A DNA stretch of 64,000 nucleotides from Albula goreensis (Eukaryota > Chordata > Actinopteri > Albuliformes > Albulidae): NCBI GenBank assembly GCA_022829145.1, contig CM040741.1, positions 41,462,534 through 41,526,533 of the forward strand, written 5' to 3'. The notes beneath the pieces are model-generated. The model saw only the letters and a list, made by a program, of their open reading frames with translations. It was not told where the DNA came from and searched no databases. Below are positions 22,401 to 58,739 of the stretch, one piece after another (the stretch's first letter is position 1; each line of letters starts with the position of its first letter). A program made the position numbers and the translations under genes.

Positions 22401-24764
22401 CCCAGAAGACTCTCACATTGATAGTGTATTTGATATCAGAAACAATGTGTCAAATGATTGAATTTTGGTGGTGTTCCCCTGTGATTTGCCCTTCCAGTGA
22501 AACAAGCCTGTTTGTCTTTGTTCAGAGTTGTCAAGCTGTGTATCACTATTTTTTTTGCAGCATGCTAGGAGATGGAGCTGTGGAGAGATGAGGGGTATGG
22601 ATGGGGATTGAGGGAGGACTTTTCAGGGGGGGAGGGGGCAGGAAGGGGGCGGTTGGAGGTGCAGATGTGGGAGTGGAGCGGTCAAGGTGCCAGCTTCAAA
22701 GCAGAGACACTGTGCTTCTCATCACACACCCACCGGACAGACAGGATCAAGGTCCGAGGTGATTCAGTACACTAGCTGCCCAATAAACCCCAATAAACCT
22801 GTTAATTAAACCAAGTGAACACCACTGTTTTTTTTTTTCTTCTTATTTCGTTTTTTGTGTAAATAGGTCTACAGTGCAAGGGTGCACCAAGAGCTGTGCT
22901 TTCTGAGAGGAAGATAAACAGGAAGTGTGTGGTGTCAAAACAGGAAGTGTCATTAAAGGGCCAGGAGTTTGAGGAACACCTCTCCCCACCCGAAACGCCA
23001 GGCATCAGTCAAGATAGCTGTGCGCAGAAACGCTCGGGTGATAAGACACCTCGACACGTTGCTCAAGGCAAAGAAAAGGAAGCGCCACTAGACTACGGTA
23101 ACTATCACTACAGGTAGATTCATAAAAGAGTTTCATATCACATGTACACAGAATACTCATTTAAATTTCCTTATTGTATATAAAATTGGAAGAAAGCTAT
23201 AGGATTATGCTTACATTTCACTTTGCAATTCTAAAATAATTTATACCAATTATATATACATACGTACATAATATATTTCTATACATATGCATTTATAGTA
23301 ACATATACCATAAATATATATGTATATATTTATAGTATAACCACACATACACACACACAAAGTGAATATACAATTGAAATGAAATATTGCAGTGCTGTGT
23401 TGGGTAAGACTCAAACATTCATATTGTTTCAAGTAAGCTTTAAGCTAAAAGATCAGGTGTATTGCTATATAATAAAGACCAAGTTCAGCCTTTGTTTTGT
23501 TCCAGCTGAAGTCAAATAAAGTATTGCTTTTTTCCTTTGATGGGATATATGCTTTATGTGGCAAGTGAGTCGAGTTTTGACTGTTCTGTGCAGTGGAGAC
23601 AGCCCGGTCAGGTCGGGAGCTGTACGAGCATTTAGAGCCACACAACCTGATGGTTCTAGAAGTCAGAGAAGAGATCTTGAGGACCCAAGTGAATAATAAA
23701 AGGTGCGATGGTCCGCGGCTGGTAAAAGGGATTGTCAATGAAAAGACCACCTACAGTGAGGAGAAGAGCAGAGAGACTGCGATTAATGTCCGGACCTGCA
23801 GGAGGCAGCGTTTCACACTCCAGCTTGGATGTCTCTGCTCTTTCGGCTGTATGTGGGGTTTTCATTGCACTGGGGCGTCTCAGGTTAATAAAGACATCAA
23901 CAACTGAAGTTGCACGGTTACCACTTCTGACAAAATCAACAAAAAAAAAAACAAAAAAACAAAACCAAAACAAAAAAACTTGGAGCTCATTCATTTGAGA
24001 GAAAGCAGAGAAATGTAATAAAAAATATGCAGCAACTTTGGAGTTCAGACAATGTGGTTAGTAACTCTGAACAGACAAATAAATTAAAGGTGATTTTGGA
24101 GAGAGTATAGTACAATGACTGCCATCGGGACGAGAGAGGGCAAATTTGTGGAACTACTTACAGGCACACTCTTTCCTGCAAAAAAAAAAAAAAAAGTAAA
24201 AAAAAAAAAGTACCCCTGTTGTGTTTCCCCCCATCCCAAACTCAAGGATGGACCACTGTGGGATTTTCCAGACGGGTGAAGCTGGAAATGTGGAGGTCGT
24301 TCTGAAGAAATATTGGTTGTCCAAATGGAAAAAGCCCACTGTGCCTTCTCTCGTCTGCGATGGCCCTGTCCCAGCCACGGGCCAGCACAAGCTCCTCTTT
24401 GACCTTTCACCCTTTCCACCCTGCACACAACTCAGACCCAAAAACCTCACGAATAATGACTCCAGAAAGGTTTTTTTCAGGTTAATCTGTGTTGGAAGTG
24501 TGGAAAATTAGACACAATAGGCGTTTTTTGGGATTACAGAGGAAAGCTGGCTTGTGTGGTCGACTGTCAGGTGTTAGAGGATGAGGAGAGAGGGGACAGC
24601 GTGGAGACACGCTGTGAGGTACCTGTGCTGGCCCATGGGAGAGAACAGGCTCACAGCTCACACTGACACTCACAAAAAAAAAAAAAAAAAAAAACAACAA
24701 GAACTGGGACAATTAGGTAGCAAGTCTCCATGGGTCCCTTGTTGCTGCTTTCGATTCTCCAGTA

Positions 24765-25185
24765 CGTTGGAGTGATTGTATTGTGTACGGTGTAGGAATG
24801 ATAGTGTCTTCCAGTTTATTAGAGTGCTTCTATTGATTGGTGCAGAAGTGATTGTATTTTCCAGTTTGGTGGAGTGTCCATTCTATGGTGCATGGGAGTG
24901 TTTCCATTTTATGATTGTGTGGGAGTGACTGTATTCTCCAGAATGTGGGAGTGTTTCTATTCTACATTGTGGCGGAAGAATCTGGTGTGCAAGTTTGCTT
25001 AATTGACTCTTCTGTGTGTAGGAATGTTTTGATTCTTCCCTTGAGTTGGTGCATTGAGATCTCTGTATGCGTAGGTGTTTTGGATTTTGAGATTGTGATT
25101 GACCAGTCTGATAGGTCTGTAAGTGCATTTTGAATCTCCGGTGTGCACTGTAGGAGCGTTTTGAATTTTCAGCGTGGGTGCATTT
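24765..25185. repeat. Degenerate ~27-30-bp minisatellite
   Basis: On the + strand, copies of a unit like tgGGAGTGattgTATTcTCCAgt recur irregularly (for example near 24769, 24797, 24848, 24895, 24922 and 24946), with weaker copies to about 25185. Copies differ strongly, so the array is old. It lies downstream of strbp. Confidence 0.6.
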
Positions 25186-25903
25186 CAACTGTGGGGGAAC
25201 GGTGGGGGAACCAGCCAACCAACCAGCCACATTTGACTGACGTATGAATGCAGGCCACAAGAACCCAATGTGCAGTCACTGACCAAACTGTTCAGAATCC
25301 GTACCAGAAACACTCCAAATCAATGAGCAAATGTCAGTCACGTCTACCCCTTTCCATGTGTTTATGAAGGCATGTTGATATAATTTGGGTGAAGGACAAC
25401 CCCTGGTTGTGGTTTGGTCCAGTGGCAGTTTTTCCACAAATCATTTGTGTCAGTGGCACCTTCTTCAGTAAGTTTAATAAACGCATCTTCTGTCTGACAA
25501 CCAAGTCAGGGCATAAACAGTTTGGATTTTTATTGAGTTGGCCAAATTGTGTTAGCGTCCAAAGCTATTATTAGCAGGTGCTGTTGAACAAAGGCAAGAA
25601 CACATTTCTGCAAGCTTACTGAAGGAGTCCACAGGTAGGAAGGAAAGTGTACTAAAATGCATAAAACCACCAGCAGCACCGCTACGCTACTACTATTACA
25701 CACCAGCACCACTGCCGTTACGCACCATTCAACTTCCTGTTCACTGCACCACTCACCACAGATTTCACCTACATCACACTTGTACTTCATACAAGCTAAA
25801 GAAGCAAGACCCAAGAGACTCCATACTAAGTGATCTAGAGTCTAGCCAGGAAGCTCGGGAAGTAGTCAGTACACCAGGCAATACTCAGCTGTTGTAGGAG
25901 ATT

Positions 25904-25909
25904 TTTATT
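25904..25909 (-). terminator. Proximal polyadenylation signal, strbp sense
   Basis: AATAAA on the minus strand about 395 nt after the strbp stop codon. A nearer hexamer lies at 26264-26269 but would leave a 3' UTR of only some 60 nt. Confidence 0.35.
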
Positions 25910-26304
25910 TGTTATCACCAGTATAATTATCTATACATCCTTCGCATAGCTCTTATCCTCTTTACAGAGTAAGTGTATGTGTCAAATCTCATGGCCTGTA
26001 AATCTCACCTACAGAAAAAACAGCAACAACAAAAAGGCTGGTATAATTTATATTCAAAGAATGAGGTAACATTTCACAGTAAAAATCCTTCAAGTTTCAA
26101 AGAACTTAAACCTGCAGTTTCATCAGTAAAAGATTAAAGTAGTAAGAAAGCAAAAACAAAAAAAAAATGCACTTTACAAATAATTTGCTGCTTAAGTCCT
26201 TATTCCCCCGTGTTGAGTCTGGAGAAGAAAATATATATTTTTCCCTTCTAAAATTCTGTACAGTTTATTAAGTTGGATGAATGTGTGTTTGGTGGGCCTC
26301 TGCT

Positions 26305-49220
<22,916 letters not shown>

Positions 49221-49223
<3 letters not shown>

Positions 49224-49380
49224 GACTGCAGCAGGAGTGGAGACAGCGCGCGCTCTTCCGTCTCGCTCTCAGATCTCGGTGCGTGTTTGGGTGCGGCCTG
49301 AGTCGGGACCGGTCTCCTCATGCGCTCCCCGCAGACCCCCTGCCAAACGGCGCCGACGCGCTGTGTCCCGTTTCCGTCAC
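49221..49380 (-). CDS. strbp: strbp 5' exon carrying the predicted start codon
   Basis: On the minus strand a strong pyrimidine-rich acceptor (catcttctctgcag) is followed by 160 nt of CpG-dense sequence ending GCAGTCATG|gtaaat. Spliced to the 44158 exon, the terminal ATG gives M-RSIRSF, exactly the known STRBP N-terminus. Base -3 is G and +4 is A, a fair start context. Only the last three bases code; the rest is 5' UTR. An upstream ATG at 49321-49319 opens a 33-codon frame whose TGA would form across the junction. The acceptor implies a further, unseen 5' exon. The alternative is a similar candidate ending at 60076, or an internal start at Met15. Confidence 0.55.
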
Positions 49381-49674
49381 CTGCAGAGAAGATGGAGAGA
49401 GAGGGATGTGAAAGGCAGCGAGGATGATCCCCCCTACCCACCCCCACCCTGTGGCGTTCAGCATGCTGGGCCCAAACTGACACTGACAGCCCTACGAAAC
49501 ACAAGGAGCAGAGCTGTCACACGACGGGGGGTGGGGTGCAGAGCTAGGTGCAAGGCTGGCAAACTGCTCCAGCCTCTGTGACCCGACCCCCTGCCCTTCC
49601 ACACCCCCCCCCCACCCCCCACCCCCGTAATATAACCCACTCAGCCCTCTAATTTCCTTTCCCCTCACCCCACC

Positions 49675-49960
49675 CAGTTCCCAGCCCAGCAGAGCGCACA
49701 CGGGGGTATTTTTTCGGCTTAGGTTTACGGCCCTCGGCTTGCCGCTCGAGTGGTCTGGTCCTGCAGCCGTGCTGTCATCCATATTTTATGACCGGGGTGG
49801 AGCCATGGCTGAGGCCTGCCAGAGCCCCATTTAAACAGTCCGTCCGCAAGCCCAGACAACGTCAATCAAGCGGCCATTTCAGCCGACCGTCAACTGCGCT
49901 ACGGCTTTACTCAGGCTTTATCTCACAGCGTCATCAATGCGTATCCTGACCATTTAGTGC
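49675..49960. promoter_or_regulatory. Candidate conserved noncoding element upstream of strbp start exon
   Basis: Non-repetitive, moderately CpG-containing block with CCATATTTTATGACC, a CCATTTAAAC motif and GTCAATCAAG. It lies 300-580 nt upstream of the predicted start exon. Function is inferred from texture and position only. Confidence 0.3.
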
Positions 49961-52900
49961 ACAATAATGTATGGATCAAAAAGTGAACTGGAATCGCTAA
50001 AATTCAACCCATTATCTATATTAATCCCAGTGCATTTCCTGATGTGAAACCATTTAATTCTACCCAGATTAAGATTCAGATGGTCAAGCACAATACTGAG
50101 ACACATGGATCAGAGAAAGGAGCAAGCAATAGGGCAGGGGAAGGGTCTAGGGTCAGGGACCCGTCCCCCCCCCCACAAATCCAGCAGATGGGTGAGTGAC
50201 CCCAGATTCACCCTGGAAACCACACCCACTTCCCATCCAGTCCCACCAAAGAAACCATGCACTCCCCTCATGCTATGTTAATACCATCAATTGTCACTGG
50301 TTTTACTTTGGGCAACTTTTAGTGATATTAATACATAATAGAAAATACTAATCGCTGTGCAACAGCCCATAAATAAACCATTCCTCCCATGTGGATATGT
50401 GTTCTCAGTCTCAGCTGGCCAACTGGGGGTTGATGGCATGATTTTGTTCTCTTTTTTTTGATCCTATACCAAATAAACGTGGACTAGAAAGTTTAATGAT
50501 TTAACGGTGAGATAAGCACCCATGGGGCGTATCACGTCACTAAACAACAGGAAGTGCCCCAATTCAAACTACCAATAAAAAAGTGTGAAATTATGGTGCA
50601 AGAGAGTGGCAAAAAAATTGGTCAACCACAAACTCTGATCAGGACCTTTTGCTAGGGTCCTGGAGCTAAGCTCTTATACATTTTTACCCTTTAATGATTC
50701 GAGGCGACCTGCTGAGGATCCCTAAACACCTCCTGCTGCATGTTGCACAGGCATCTCTGTGACAGCTCAACCACTGAAATCAAGTTAAAATGCACAAGAC
50801 AAGCACAGGCTGCATACTCTCTGGGCAGTAAGCCCAGTTCAGCTTTTTATGGACACTGACTCCAGGCAAACAGCTACTGTCCTTCGCTCTCGGAAAGAAC
50901 AGATCCCTGAACAGAGACCTCCTGGCATAATTAACCTCTAGACAAAAATGAGCCAAACAGAGGCTGTTTGAGTGTGCAAATGACACAGATAAAGACTTCA
51001 GAGGAACTGCAATGCTCAGCCTCAAGGAGGCTGTATTGAGACCAAGTGAATTTTAAAAAAAAAAAAAAAACTATTTCCTCCTTACACTACAGACTAATCT
51101 CTCTCCCTCACACACACAGATAAAAAAGAAAGTCTGTGTGTGTTTTTCACACAAGTGGTGTGAAAGAAAGACCTTTGACCCTCACCATCTGAACTCCACC
51201 CCTTCCATGAGCCACAGTAGGAAGTGTTCTAAAGGAGCGCTGTATGAACACACTGATAAAACCCAGGGAAAACGGCATTTACAATTATTTAGTTTAGCTT
51301 TCATTTTCTTAATAAAATGTGATTGATAAGATAAGCAAGACAACCTCCATCTTTCTTAACTGCCCCTGCACTCAGTGTGAACTACTCGCTTATTGCTCAA
51401 TGAAATCACGCTCTTTGCAGAGTTGAAAAGTGATAGTGAATCTGCTAAAATCGTTATGTATCATAGTACACTTCTAAACAGCAGTGATGATCTAGTGCTA
51501 CAGCTCTGAGGGTCATCTCAGTAAAAGTAGTAGTAGCAGTGGCAGTACGCTTGAGTAATAATGTAAAGTCAGCTCCTGATAAACAATTCCCACATTTTTC
51601 TGAAACATGTGGGATGAGTTAAAAGGAGTCTTGCTCATGCTATGGAGCCCACAGGATGCAAATTAAGGCCTTGTTCTCATTCCCCACTGCAGGAAACTAA
51701 AGTAAATCCACTGGAGAAAGATTCTTGAATGTTTTTGATTATGATCAACAACCCCGAAAGCAGAAGAGGAGTGCGTATTAAAAAACTCTGTGCACAAAAT
51801 CAAGCTGAGAATGAGAAACTTGAGCAGTATGGCCTCGTATGCGCATGTAAGTAAGGCTCCTGGTGAAATATAGTCAATGCTGGGCTTTTTTTCCCCAGTC
51901 AGTTTTCTGGTTGTTTCTACCAACAACACTAGATTCTGCACCCTCTCCCCCCTCCTCAGCTCCTCAGAGTGCGCCACCGGACACGTCCACGATCTTGTGC
52001 CCCCGGCACGGAATCATTAGTGAGCTTTGAGGGAAAAGCGCTGTGGGACTTGCCATTTCGAAGTGCTCTGGAGAGCAGATGAGGAAAAATAGCCATCCTC
52101 AAGAGGAATCTGTCACTGTGAGGAAGTCTGGTCTCCCACTCGCTGGTAAACAATTATGCTTTCACCTGTTTGTTGCACGACGGTGTTGGAGAGCGGACGG
52201 GCTGTCCTTACTCACACAGTGGTGCTGCGCGTAGACCAGTACAGCCACCCACTTTATACACTGCAAAAAATATCTTGTGAGCACATTTTCTGCTCCCATC
52301 TGCACCATAAAGACAGACAACAACCTAGAAAATGTGCAATATCAATATCAATCAGTTAGCGTGATTAATATTAGTTCTCTAATTTCATGAAAAGTGACAG
52401 CCACTGAAACATCAGAAATAGCCAATGAAATGCATTTCACCCTAACACTCCTTAATTCCCAACTCAAGAATAAAACTACATTCAAATGGCAAAAGTTAGC
52501 ATCATAAATATTATGCCCGATATCTGTTTGTATGAACTGCGCCGATGTCACACAAGCTAAAGCTACAGTCTACTCTGGCTGGAACAGCGATGGCCGACTG
52601 GCATGGAAAGGAAAGGCTACCATCACTTAATAAGGTAATGAGCCGCCACCATCTTTGATTATGTTGGCTGCTCTTGCTCGAAATTGAACTTTGCAGGCAA
52701 TTGAACTGCAGCCACTTGCCTATTTTGGTTTTGAAACTGCAGGGAAGACTCCACGATTTCCCTGCAGTTTTACATGACACTATGCATGCTAGGATGTTAA
52801 TTATTAAATGAGTGGATAAGCCATACAGCCTGAAGGCCACTTTGCGTATGCCTGCTCCTCGTTTATACAGGTGGTTCCATAATTAGTTTTCTGCCAGCAC

Positions 52901-55813
52901 TATAAATTTTGTGGTCCTATTTATGTTTCGACGCCCCCAAATGAAATGGAGCTGCTGGCACTGGATTACTTCACCAGGTTAACTGGATCTTAGTAAAATG
53001 ATGGCTCACAAATTGAACAAAAGAAAAACCTGAAAGAAATTGATTCAATGTTTCTAATGATTGCTGAACTCAAATTTCACAGTAACCTTCAGTTTTCGCA
53101 AAGTGTAGAATCTTTTCATGAATTGGATTGCATGTTCACCATGTGTTGTCTTCATGAATCAAAATAAGAATGACATTTACCACAACCATCTCTTATGATT
53201 CTTATTTTGCTACATTACATCTGTAGCTCCATATCAAACTAAAGTTTCAGTTGAACACTGATATATAGCATGACAAGATTTCCTCATATGGTACCAAACA
53301 AGTAGATTTCCCTAGATGACGGTACAGACATGTGCTGGCTGGCCAGCTGTTTAGTTCAAAGAACCTTGTCAACCACATGGGAAATAATTGCTTCCTAACT
53401 AGATGATGGAAATTGCTTTTCTGCTGTGGTAACACAGTAGCCTTATTGGCAAGCTTCTCAGCCTCTATCCGCACATAAATAATTAAATAATGAACAGTTG
53501 TCATAGCCCTTTTAATGAATTTTAAACACAGCGACTTTAAAATTCATCTCAGGATGAGAAAAATTAGAATTTTTTTGTTCAGGAACATTACCTCCTATGC
53601 TGTCTAGATCCTGAATCCTCTGATTATACTGTGTCCTGTATACTTGTAATTCACTTAACTCTACTAAAAACCAGGAACCTGTCTTGACAGATACAAAAAT
53701 GCACTCAGTGCTATTCACCCCCAGCCTAAACTAGACTCCACACCCCTGTGTGAATTGCTGTACTTCACTAGTTAGCATCATGATTAAGAAATCAATTGTA
53801 TGAATAATGAGCGCAATTTACACATATCGATAAAATGTTACATTATTTTAGCGTTTTGCCCACACTCTTTTTAATGATTGTTTTGTTTCTCCAACTGAAT
53901 AAACAAAAAAAAAACCAAAAAACCAAAAAAACCTCCCCTGCAGGCGTTTCAGCTCTGATTGGTTCCTCATTAGCCCGATGTTTTGCAGTGCTGCCCTGCA
54001 CGCACTCTGCTCGCCATCATCACTTCTCTCTCTTGTTTTTTAATTATTCTGCGTACGTATCGAGGCAGGATACAACCTGCGGAGGGGGAAAAGGAAATTA
54101 CAGCATTTTACACTGAGAGTGTTTAACATAACCGAGCCAAACAGGGCTGTCCAGTGTGACCGCAAAGCACCTGTTAAAGGCTGAGCGTGTGCAGGGGAGG
54201 ACAGCTGCTGGCAGACCAGTAAACAATAGCGCCTGGAGGGAAAAAGAAAAAAAAAAAAAAACACTCCCTGTTTGCGTTTAGAAAAGGGATCGAGATGCAC
54301 AGGCTGTTCCCCAGAAGCTGCTCAATAGCACAAGCTCACCCGCTGCACAGCGGGTAGAGACGTGCCAGAGAACAGCCTGGGCCTCACAGCTCCTGCACAT
54401 TATTCTAACGCTGCTCCTGGCCTGAGTGCTTGCTTCAAAATTATTACCGGCTCCGAAACCCACAAACACGTCGGCTGCTTCGAAAATTTACTTCCCCCCC
54501 ATTGTCATGTATGCTCCAGGGGTGGTCTCCAAAATGGTAAGACTGGTCAGGAATTTAAAACTGCCCCCGCCCTGTGAGTTATTCCCTTTCTGTTTTCCCC
54601 CCTCACCCAGTGAGGTACTCCTCGTCTCCATTCCGCTCCTTTTTAGAGAATGCATTATTTATAAACAGTTGGAGGTTTATTTTGTAGTCCATGTTTATCC
54701 AGGTCAGATTCACAGCGGGGAGCTGTCTGGAGGGTGTGGGGAGGGATGCAGGAGAGTGTGTGCATGAATGATGAATGCACGATCGGCAGGGTGACTGCAC
54801 TAGCTACAGCCTGGTTTGCAGGGGATTGGGCAGACTGGCACACGTGTACGTGGAAGGGCCCTGCCTTCTTTTTGCACCATGTTTTCCCAACAACCCACTG
54901 CAATCCAAAGTCTGAATCCAGAATCATGACTGCACTAAGTCAATCTTATCAGCGTGAACTCACTATCTGAAAATGTGCAGAGAAATGTTGCCATTTTAAA
55001 AGGACAACCATCTTTAGATATGAATCAGTGATGGCACAAAGCAAGGCATTTTAGACAAACTTGAATGTTTAGTCTGAAATCATTAACAGTATCCACCAGT
55101 AAAATCTTACTCCCATACCCTGTCAATGAATGGAAACATCTGTTTTGGGGGCTCATCTCTGCCCCCTGCCCCTTTTGCTAGCCTAGCCTGACATAAGCTT
55201 GAGATGGAAGTGTGCCTGAATGATGGCCTCAGTTTATTGCTGGAGAGGGCCAGGGGTTCTCTTCTGATCCCAGAGAGCTAATGTGATCACATAAAGAACA
55301 GCTTCACTGACCAACATCTTGGCAACGTCTTCTGGGTTATTTTGGGGAATTGCAAATAAAATGGACCTCTTCCACCATAGGGCTGTTCTCGTCTCCCTGT
55401 TTTCCATTCTTCTATTTTTTAAATTTTATTTTCCTTCAAATACTTCTCTGCAGCTGTATAAAAAAAAACCCATCAACTTCCTGTGACTTACGATGGTTGC
55501 TCGACAGGCATCGTGAAGGCTCAATAAAAGGCCCAGATTGGGGGTGGGGGGCATGCAGTCAGAGCAGACTTATTTACTGTGTCTCTCCAACAGAGCTCTT
55601 GAGAAATGAAGACGATCACAATAAGCAGGAGAAAAAAAACACTGATTATATGATTATACGCAGAGATGCTATCGATGGAGCATGCAGAGAGCTGATGATG
55701 GACGCGTGCCTGACAGAGCTGAACGTTTCATCTCTTCAGTTCAGACACGGGAGAAGGCGCACAACGGGCTCGTATGGAAATGTAGGTGACTTTCCTGAAT
55801 AACCCCTCTCCGC

Positions 55814-55840
55814 TTTTTTTTTTTTTTTTTTTTTTTTTTA
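55814..55840. repeat. T27 homopolymer
   Basis: Unbroken T run on + (A27 on -). It may be the A-tail of an old retrocopy on the minus strand, but no recognisable body precedes it. Confidence 0.9.
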
Positions 55841-56519
55841 CATATTCACAAAAATAGAAACATATCGCTACACAGTCAAACTCTTTGAAGAGTCCCAATT
55901 ATACAACTCAACTACCTACGGACAGTTGTCTAGAGAAGTGCAACAGTATTTCTGTCTGTGGTTATTAATCTTTACAAAGCCTCTTGTTGAAATATCTGGC
56001 TGATTTATAGTATCTCCTGGGATAATGTGTTGCTATAATCTATGAAATTTCCATCTGTCAAAAATGACCCTTTAAAAATATTAGGTCCGTATGGAGCAAC
56101 GTGCATATCCACGATTTGGCACGGTTTTGAAAATCCCGAAGCTTTTGAGCTTTTGGGGAAGGGACTGCATCAAAGGGATAAATGTGCTGCCAATGTTAAA
56201 GATGGAGATGGAGATGGAGATGCAGCCAATTCTCTCTGCTGTGTTGTGATTGGTCAAAGGGTTTTGGAAGTGGGGAGGGACGCAGAGAGGGAGGGGCTGC
56301 AGACACGAGACAAAAGACTAAGAGCTTCTGCTTCCGCTGAGACGCTCCACCGTTCTCGTCAAATCTCTTCAAATCTTTAAACACTTTCTCCTAACCACAT
56401 TCTCCTCATTCTCGCCACACTTCACCACTGCGGCTGACCAAAGATGCACACGCACGCAAAGGCAAACAACAAAACAAAAGCATGAACACACACACACACA
56501 CACACACCTCTGCACTTAA

Positions 56520-57130
56520 GCCTGATGACAGCGAGCCGTGCAGCTCCCCTGCCTTTCTGGAAAAGATGCTGAACCTCAAACTACTTAATGGGAGAAAACA
56601 CAGCGCAGACCTAATTAAACATAGCGCGCTCTGGAGTTAATGCCTACACTGTTGTTTTCCCCCGGCTCCCCAAAGGCCCTCTCCAAGACCAGACCCGCCA
56701 GAGGAGGGAGGATGCAATTAGCGTGACGGATGCGTAGTTTGAGGATTGTCTCACTTTGCCTCGTTCCAGGAAGCCCCGCATGGCGATCAAGCACCGTGAC
56801 CCCTCGGCTTGGGTTTGGGAAGTATTCTGTCACCCAGGCCCGTGCAGCGTGTGACCTGTCGGGCCTCCCTCTCCCTCTGCCCCGGCTGCATTAAAGCGGA
56901 CCAGGACACTGCCTTGCGTCACCCAGGGAATTAACCCCACAACCACACAGATATTGTATCAAGCAAATGAAAATTGCTCTCTTATTAAGAATGAATGAAC
57001 ATTTTAATTTGATTGGAATCCGGTCTCCCTCGCCCCCGTAACGGACCCAAAAGCCTATTACGGAATGAGGCCACAGCTGGGTGAAGCCTGCAATGAGGGA
57101 GGTGGGAGAGAGCTTTTAACTGGGAGATTA
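56520..57130. promoter_or_regulatory. Candidate conserved noncoding element
   Basis: 600 bp of complex sequence with CTAATTAAAC, GCAATTAGCGTGACG, GCATTAAAGC, GGGAATTAACC and TTTTAATTTGATTGG. The density of ATTA/TAAT cores next to GC-rich words is typical of developmental enhancers in vertebrates. Unverified. Confidence 0.35.
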
Positions 57131-58530
57131 ACGGTGGCTTTTTGGAAGCTGGTCAAAGAGCTTTTTGTTATGGTTGGGCTTTTTTTTTTGACAAACATGG
57201 TAATGAGTACATGGGGATAATAAGAGGAAGAGCAAAAGGTAAAATACTCAACTCAGAAATCTTCTTCCAGACAGCTCTTTTTACATGTTCCCAGCAGTGA
57301 GGTGGAGTAAACAAGGGAGGACAGGCAGATCTCAGCCTTGTAAAATCTAAATGTCAGAGGGCGGTGGACTATTCTAAAAAAGTTACAATGGCAATGGGAC
57401 TTTCTCAGTTAATCCCATCCTTTCCTGAGACACAACACTACTGCAGGCCACAGGACTGGTTAACCAAAGGAAAGAGGATTTGCCCTCCTTTCTTTACCAC
57501 CTGGGCAGATTCAGTCTAAGGGGGGGCACAGTAACAACAGTGGATAAAATCGTTCTTACCAGTATTGAGCAAATAATCTGTCAGTCATCTGCTTTGAAGG
57601 AGTGTCAACTGTCTACATTTTGTCTTTGCCTTCTGTCCCAGTACGTCTGCCGAATTACAGACGGCTTGTTTTTTTTCCCCCCTTCTACTTCAAAAGGTTG
57701 AAACGGAGTTCAGTATTCAAGGAGGATGGTGGTATTTTGCTCTTGCTGTCTGTGTTTATAACAGGATGAGTAAGAGTGCACAGTGTTGAATCTGCACACT
57801 AAATGTCACCTGTATAAATACAGACACTGTGGAGGAATTTCAGTATTCTGCAGGTCCCTAAAGTATGTCTGTAAATAACACTTCTCTGAGGGCCCAACAC
57901 AGCAGCTTCAATTGCTAAACATCAGCTTAAAGTAAAACCCTTTTCTGAAAGGATTAGTCCTTTTATTAATGTGTTAATGGGATGGGACAAAGCTGAATGT
58001 ATCAGCAAGGTGGCTTCTTCCCCGTTCTTCTTCCTCAAAGCAGCTCAGAGTGGGGGATCACGTCGGCTTTGTTACTAGCGGGAGAGCTGAGAGGGTCCAG
58101 CCGACTTGACGCTTTGCATTCGCTCCTGCTGCTAAATCAATGAGTTGCTTCAGGGGCCGCTGTGTTCAATGGCTGCTCAGTGGAGAGTGTGGGAGGGCGC
58201 CTCATCGCTGAGCCAAAGTTCGCTCCTACCTTTCTCTCAGTCTCTGAGCCATAGCGTCCGCTTTCCTTTCATTTCTACAGGAGACGGAAAAAAACGGCCA
58301 TCCACAAAAGGCAGAAAAAACATGCAAAATAAAAAGAAAAAAAGGAAATACTGGTTTATGGAACAATGTGCCGTTTGTTATTTGCATAGAAGATATAGAT
58401 AGATTTAAATGCAGAACAGCACCTCCTCTCACACAGGCAACGCAACCTTGTGCAGCAGTTTCACAAGACCCTGCAGTGCCATCTGTTCCTGTTCTCTGCA
58501 CCGCATGCTATGCGGCAACAACTCCACTAA

Positions 58531-58537
<7 letters not shown>

Positions 58538-58576
<39 letters not shown>
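58538..58576. repeat. GT microsatellite
   Basis: Nearly pure TG/GT repeat in the region upstream of strbp. Confidence 0.95.
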
Positions 58577-58579
<3 letters not shown>

Positions 58580-58739
58580 TGAGAGCCCACACCATAGATC
58601 GATGTATGTGCGTTTTTATATGTGTAACAACATGCAAGAGTGTGCAAGTCTCTGAATCTGTCATGGCTCTGTGACCATGCCTACGTGTGTGTGTATGTGT
58701 GTGTAACCATGCTTCTCAGCGAGCACACAGAACACGCTC

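Larger units (their letters stand above)
17126..26304 (-). other. strbp 3' UTR and/or 3' flank
   Basis: Nine kilobases of mostly AT-rich, repeat-poor DNA after the strbp stop. On the minus strand AATAAA hexamers occur at 26264-26269 (36 nt after the stop), 25904-25909, 19256-19264, 17194-17199 and 17145-17150, so anything from a short to a very long 3' UTR is possible. UGUAAAUA Pumilio-type motifs in the mRNA sense occur near 17515 and 20065. AT microsatellites lie at 17640-17740 and 23245-23335. A G-rich (+ strand) segment is at 22565-22690. No other gene is supported. Confidence 0.45.

Noticed and set aside
55350-55802. 150-codon + frame upstream of strbp
   Set aside because: Hydrophobic start is a T-rich tract; no family, and no splice or conservation evidence. 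It overlaps DNA better read as noncoding.
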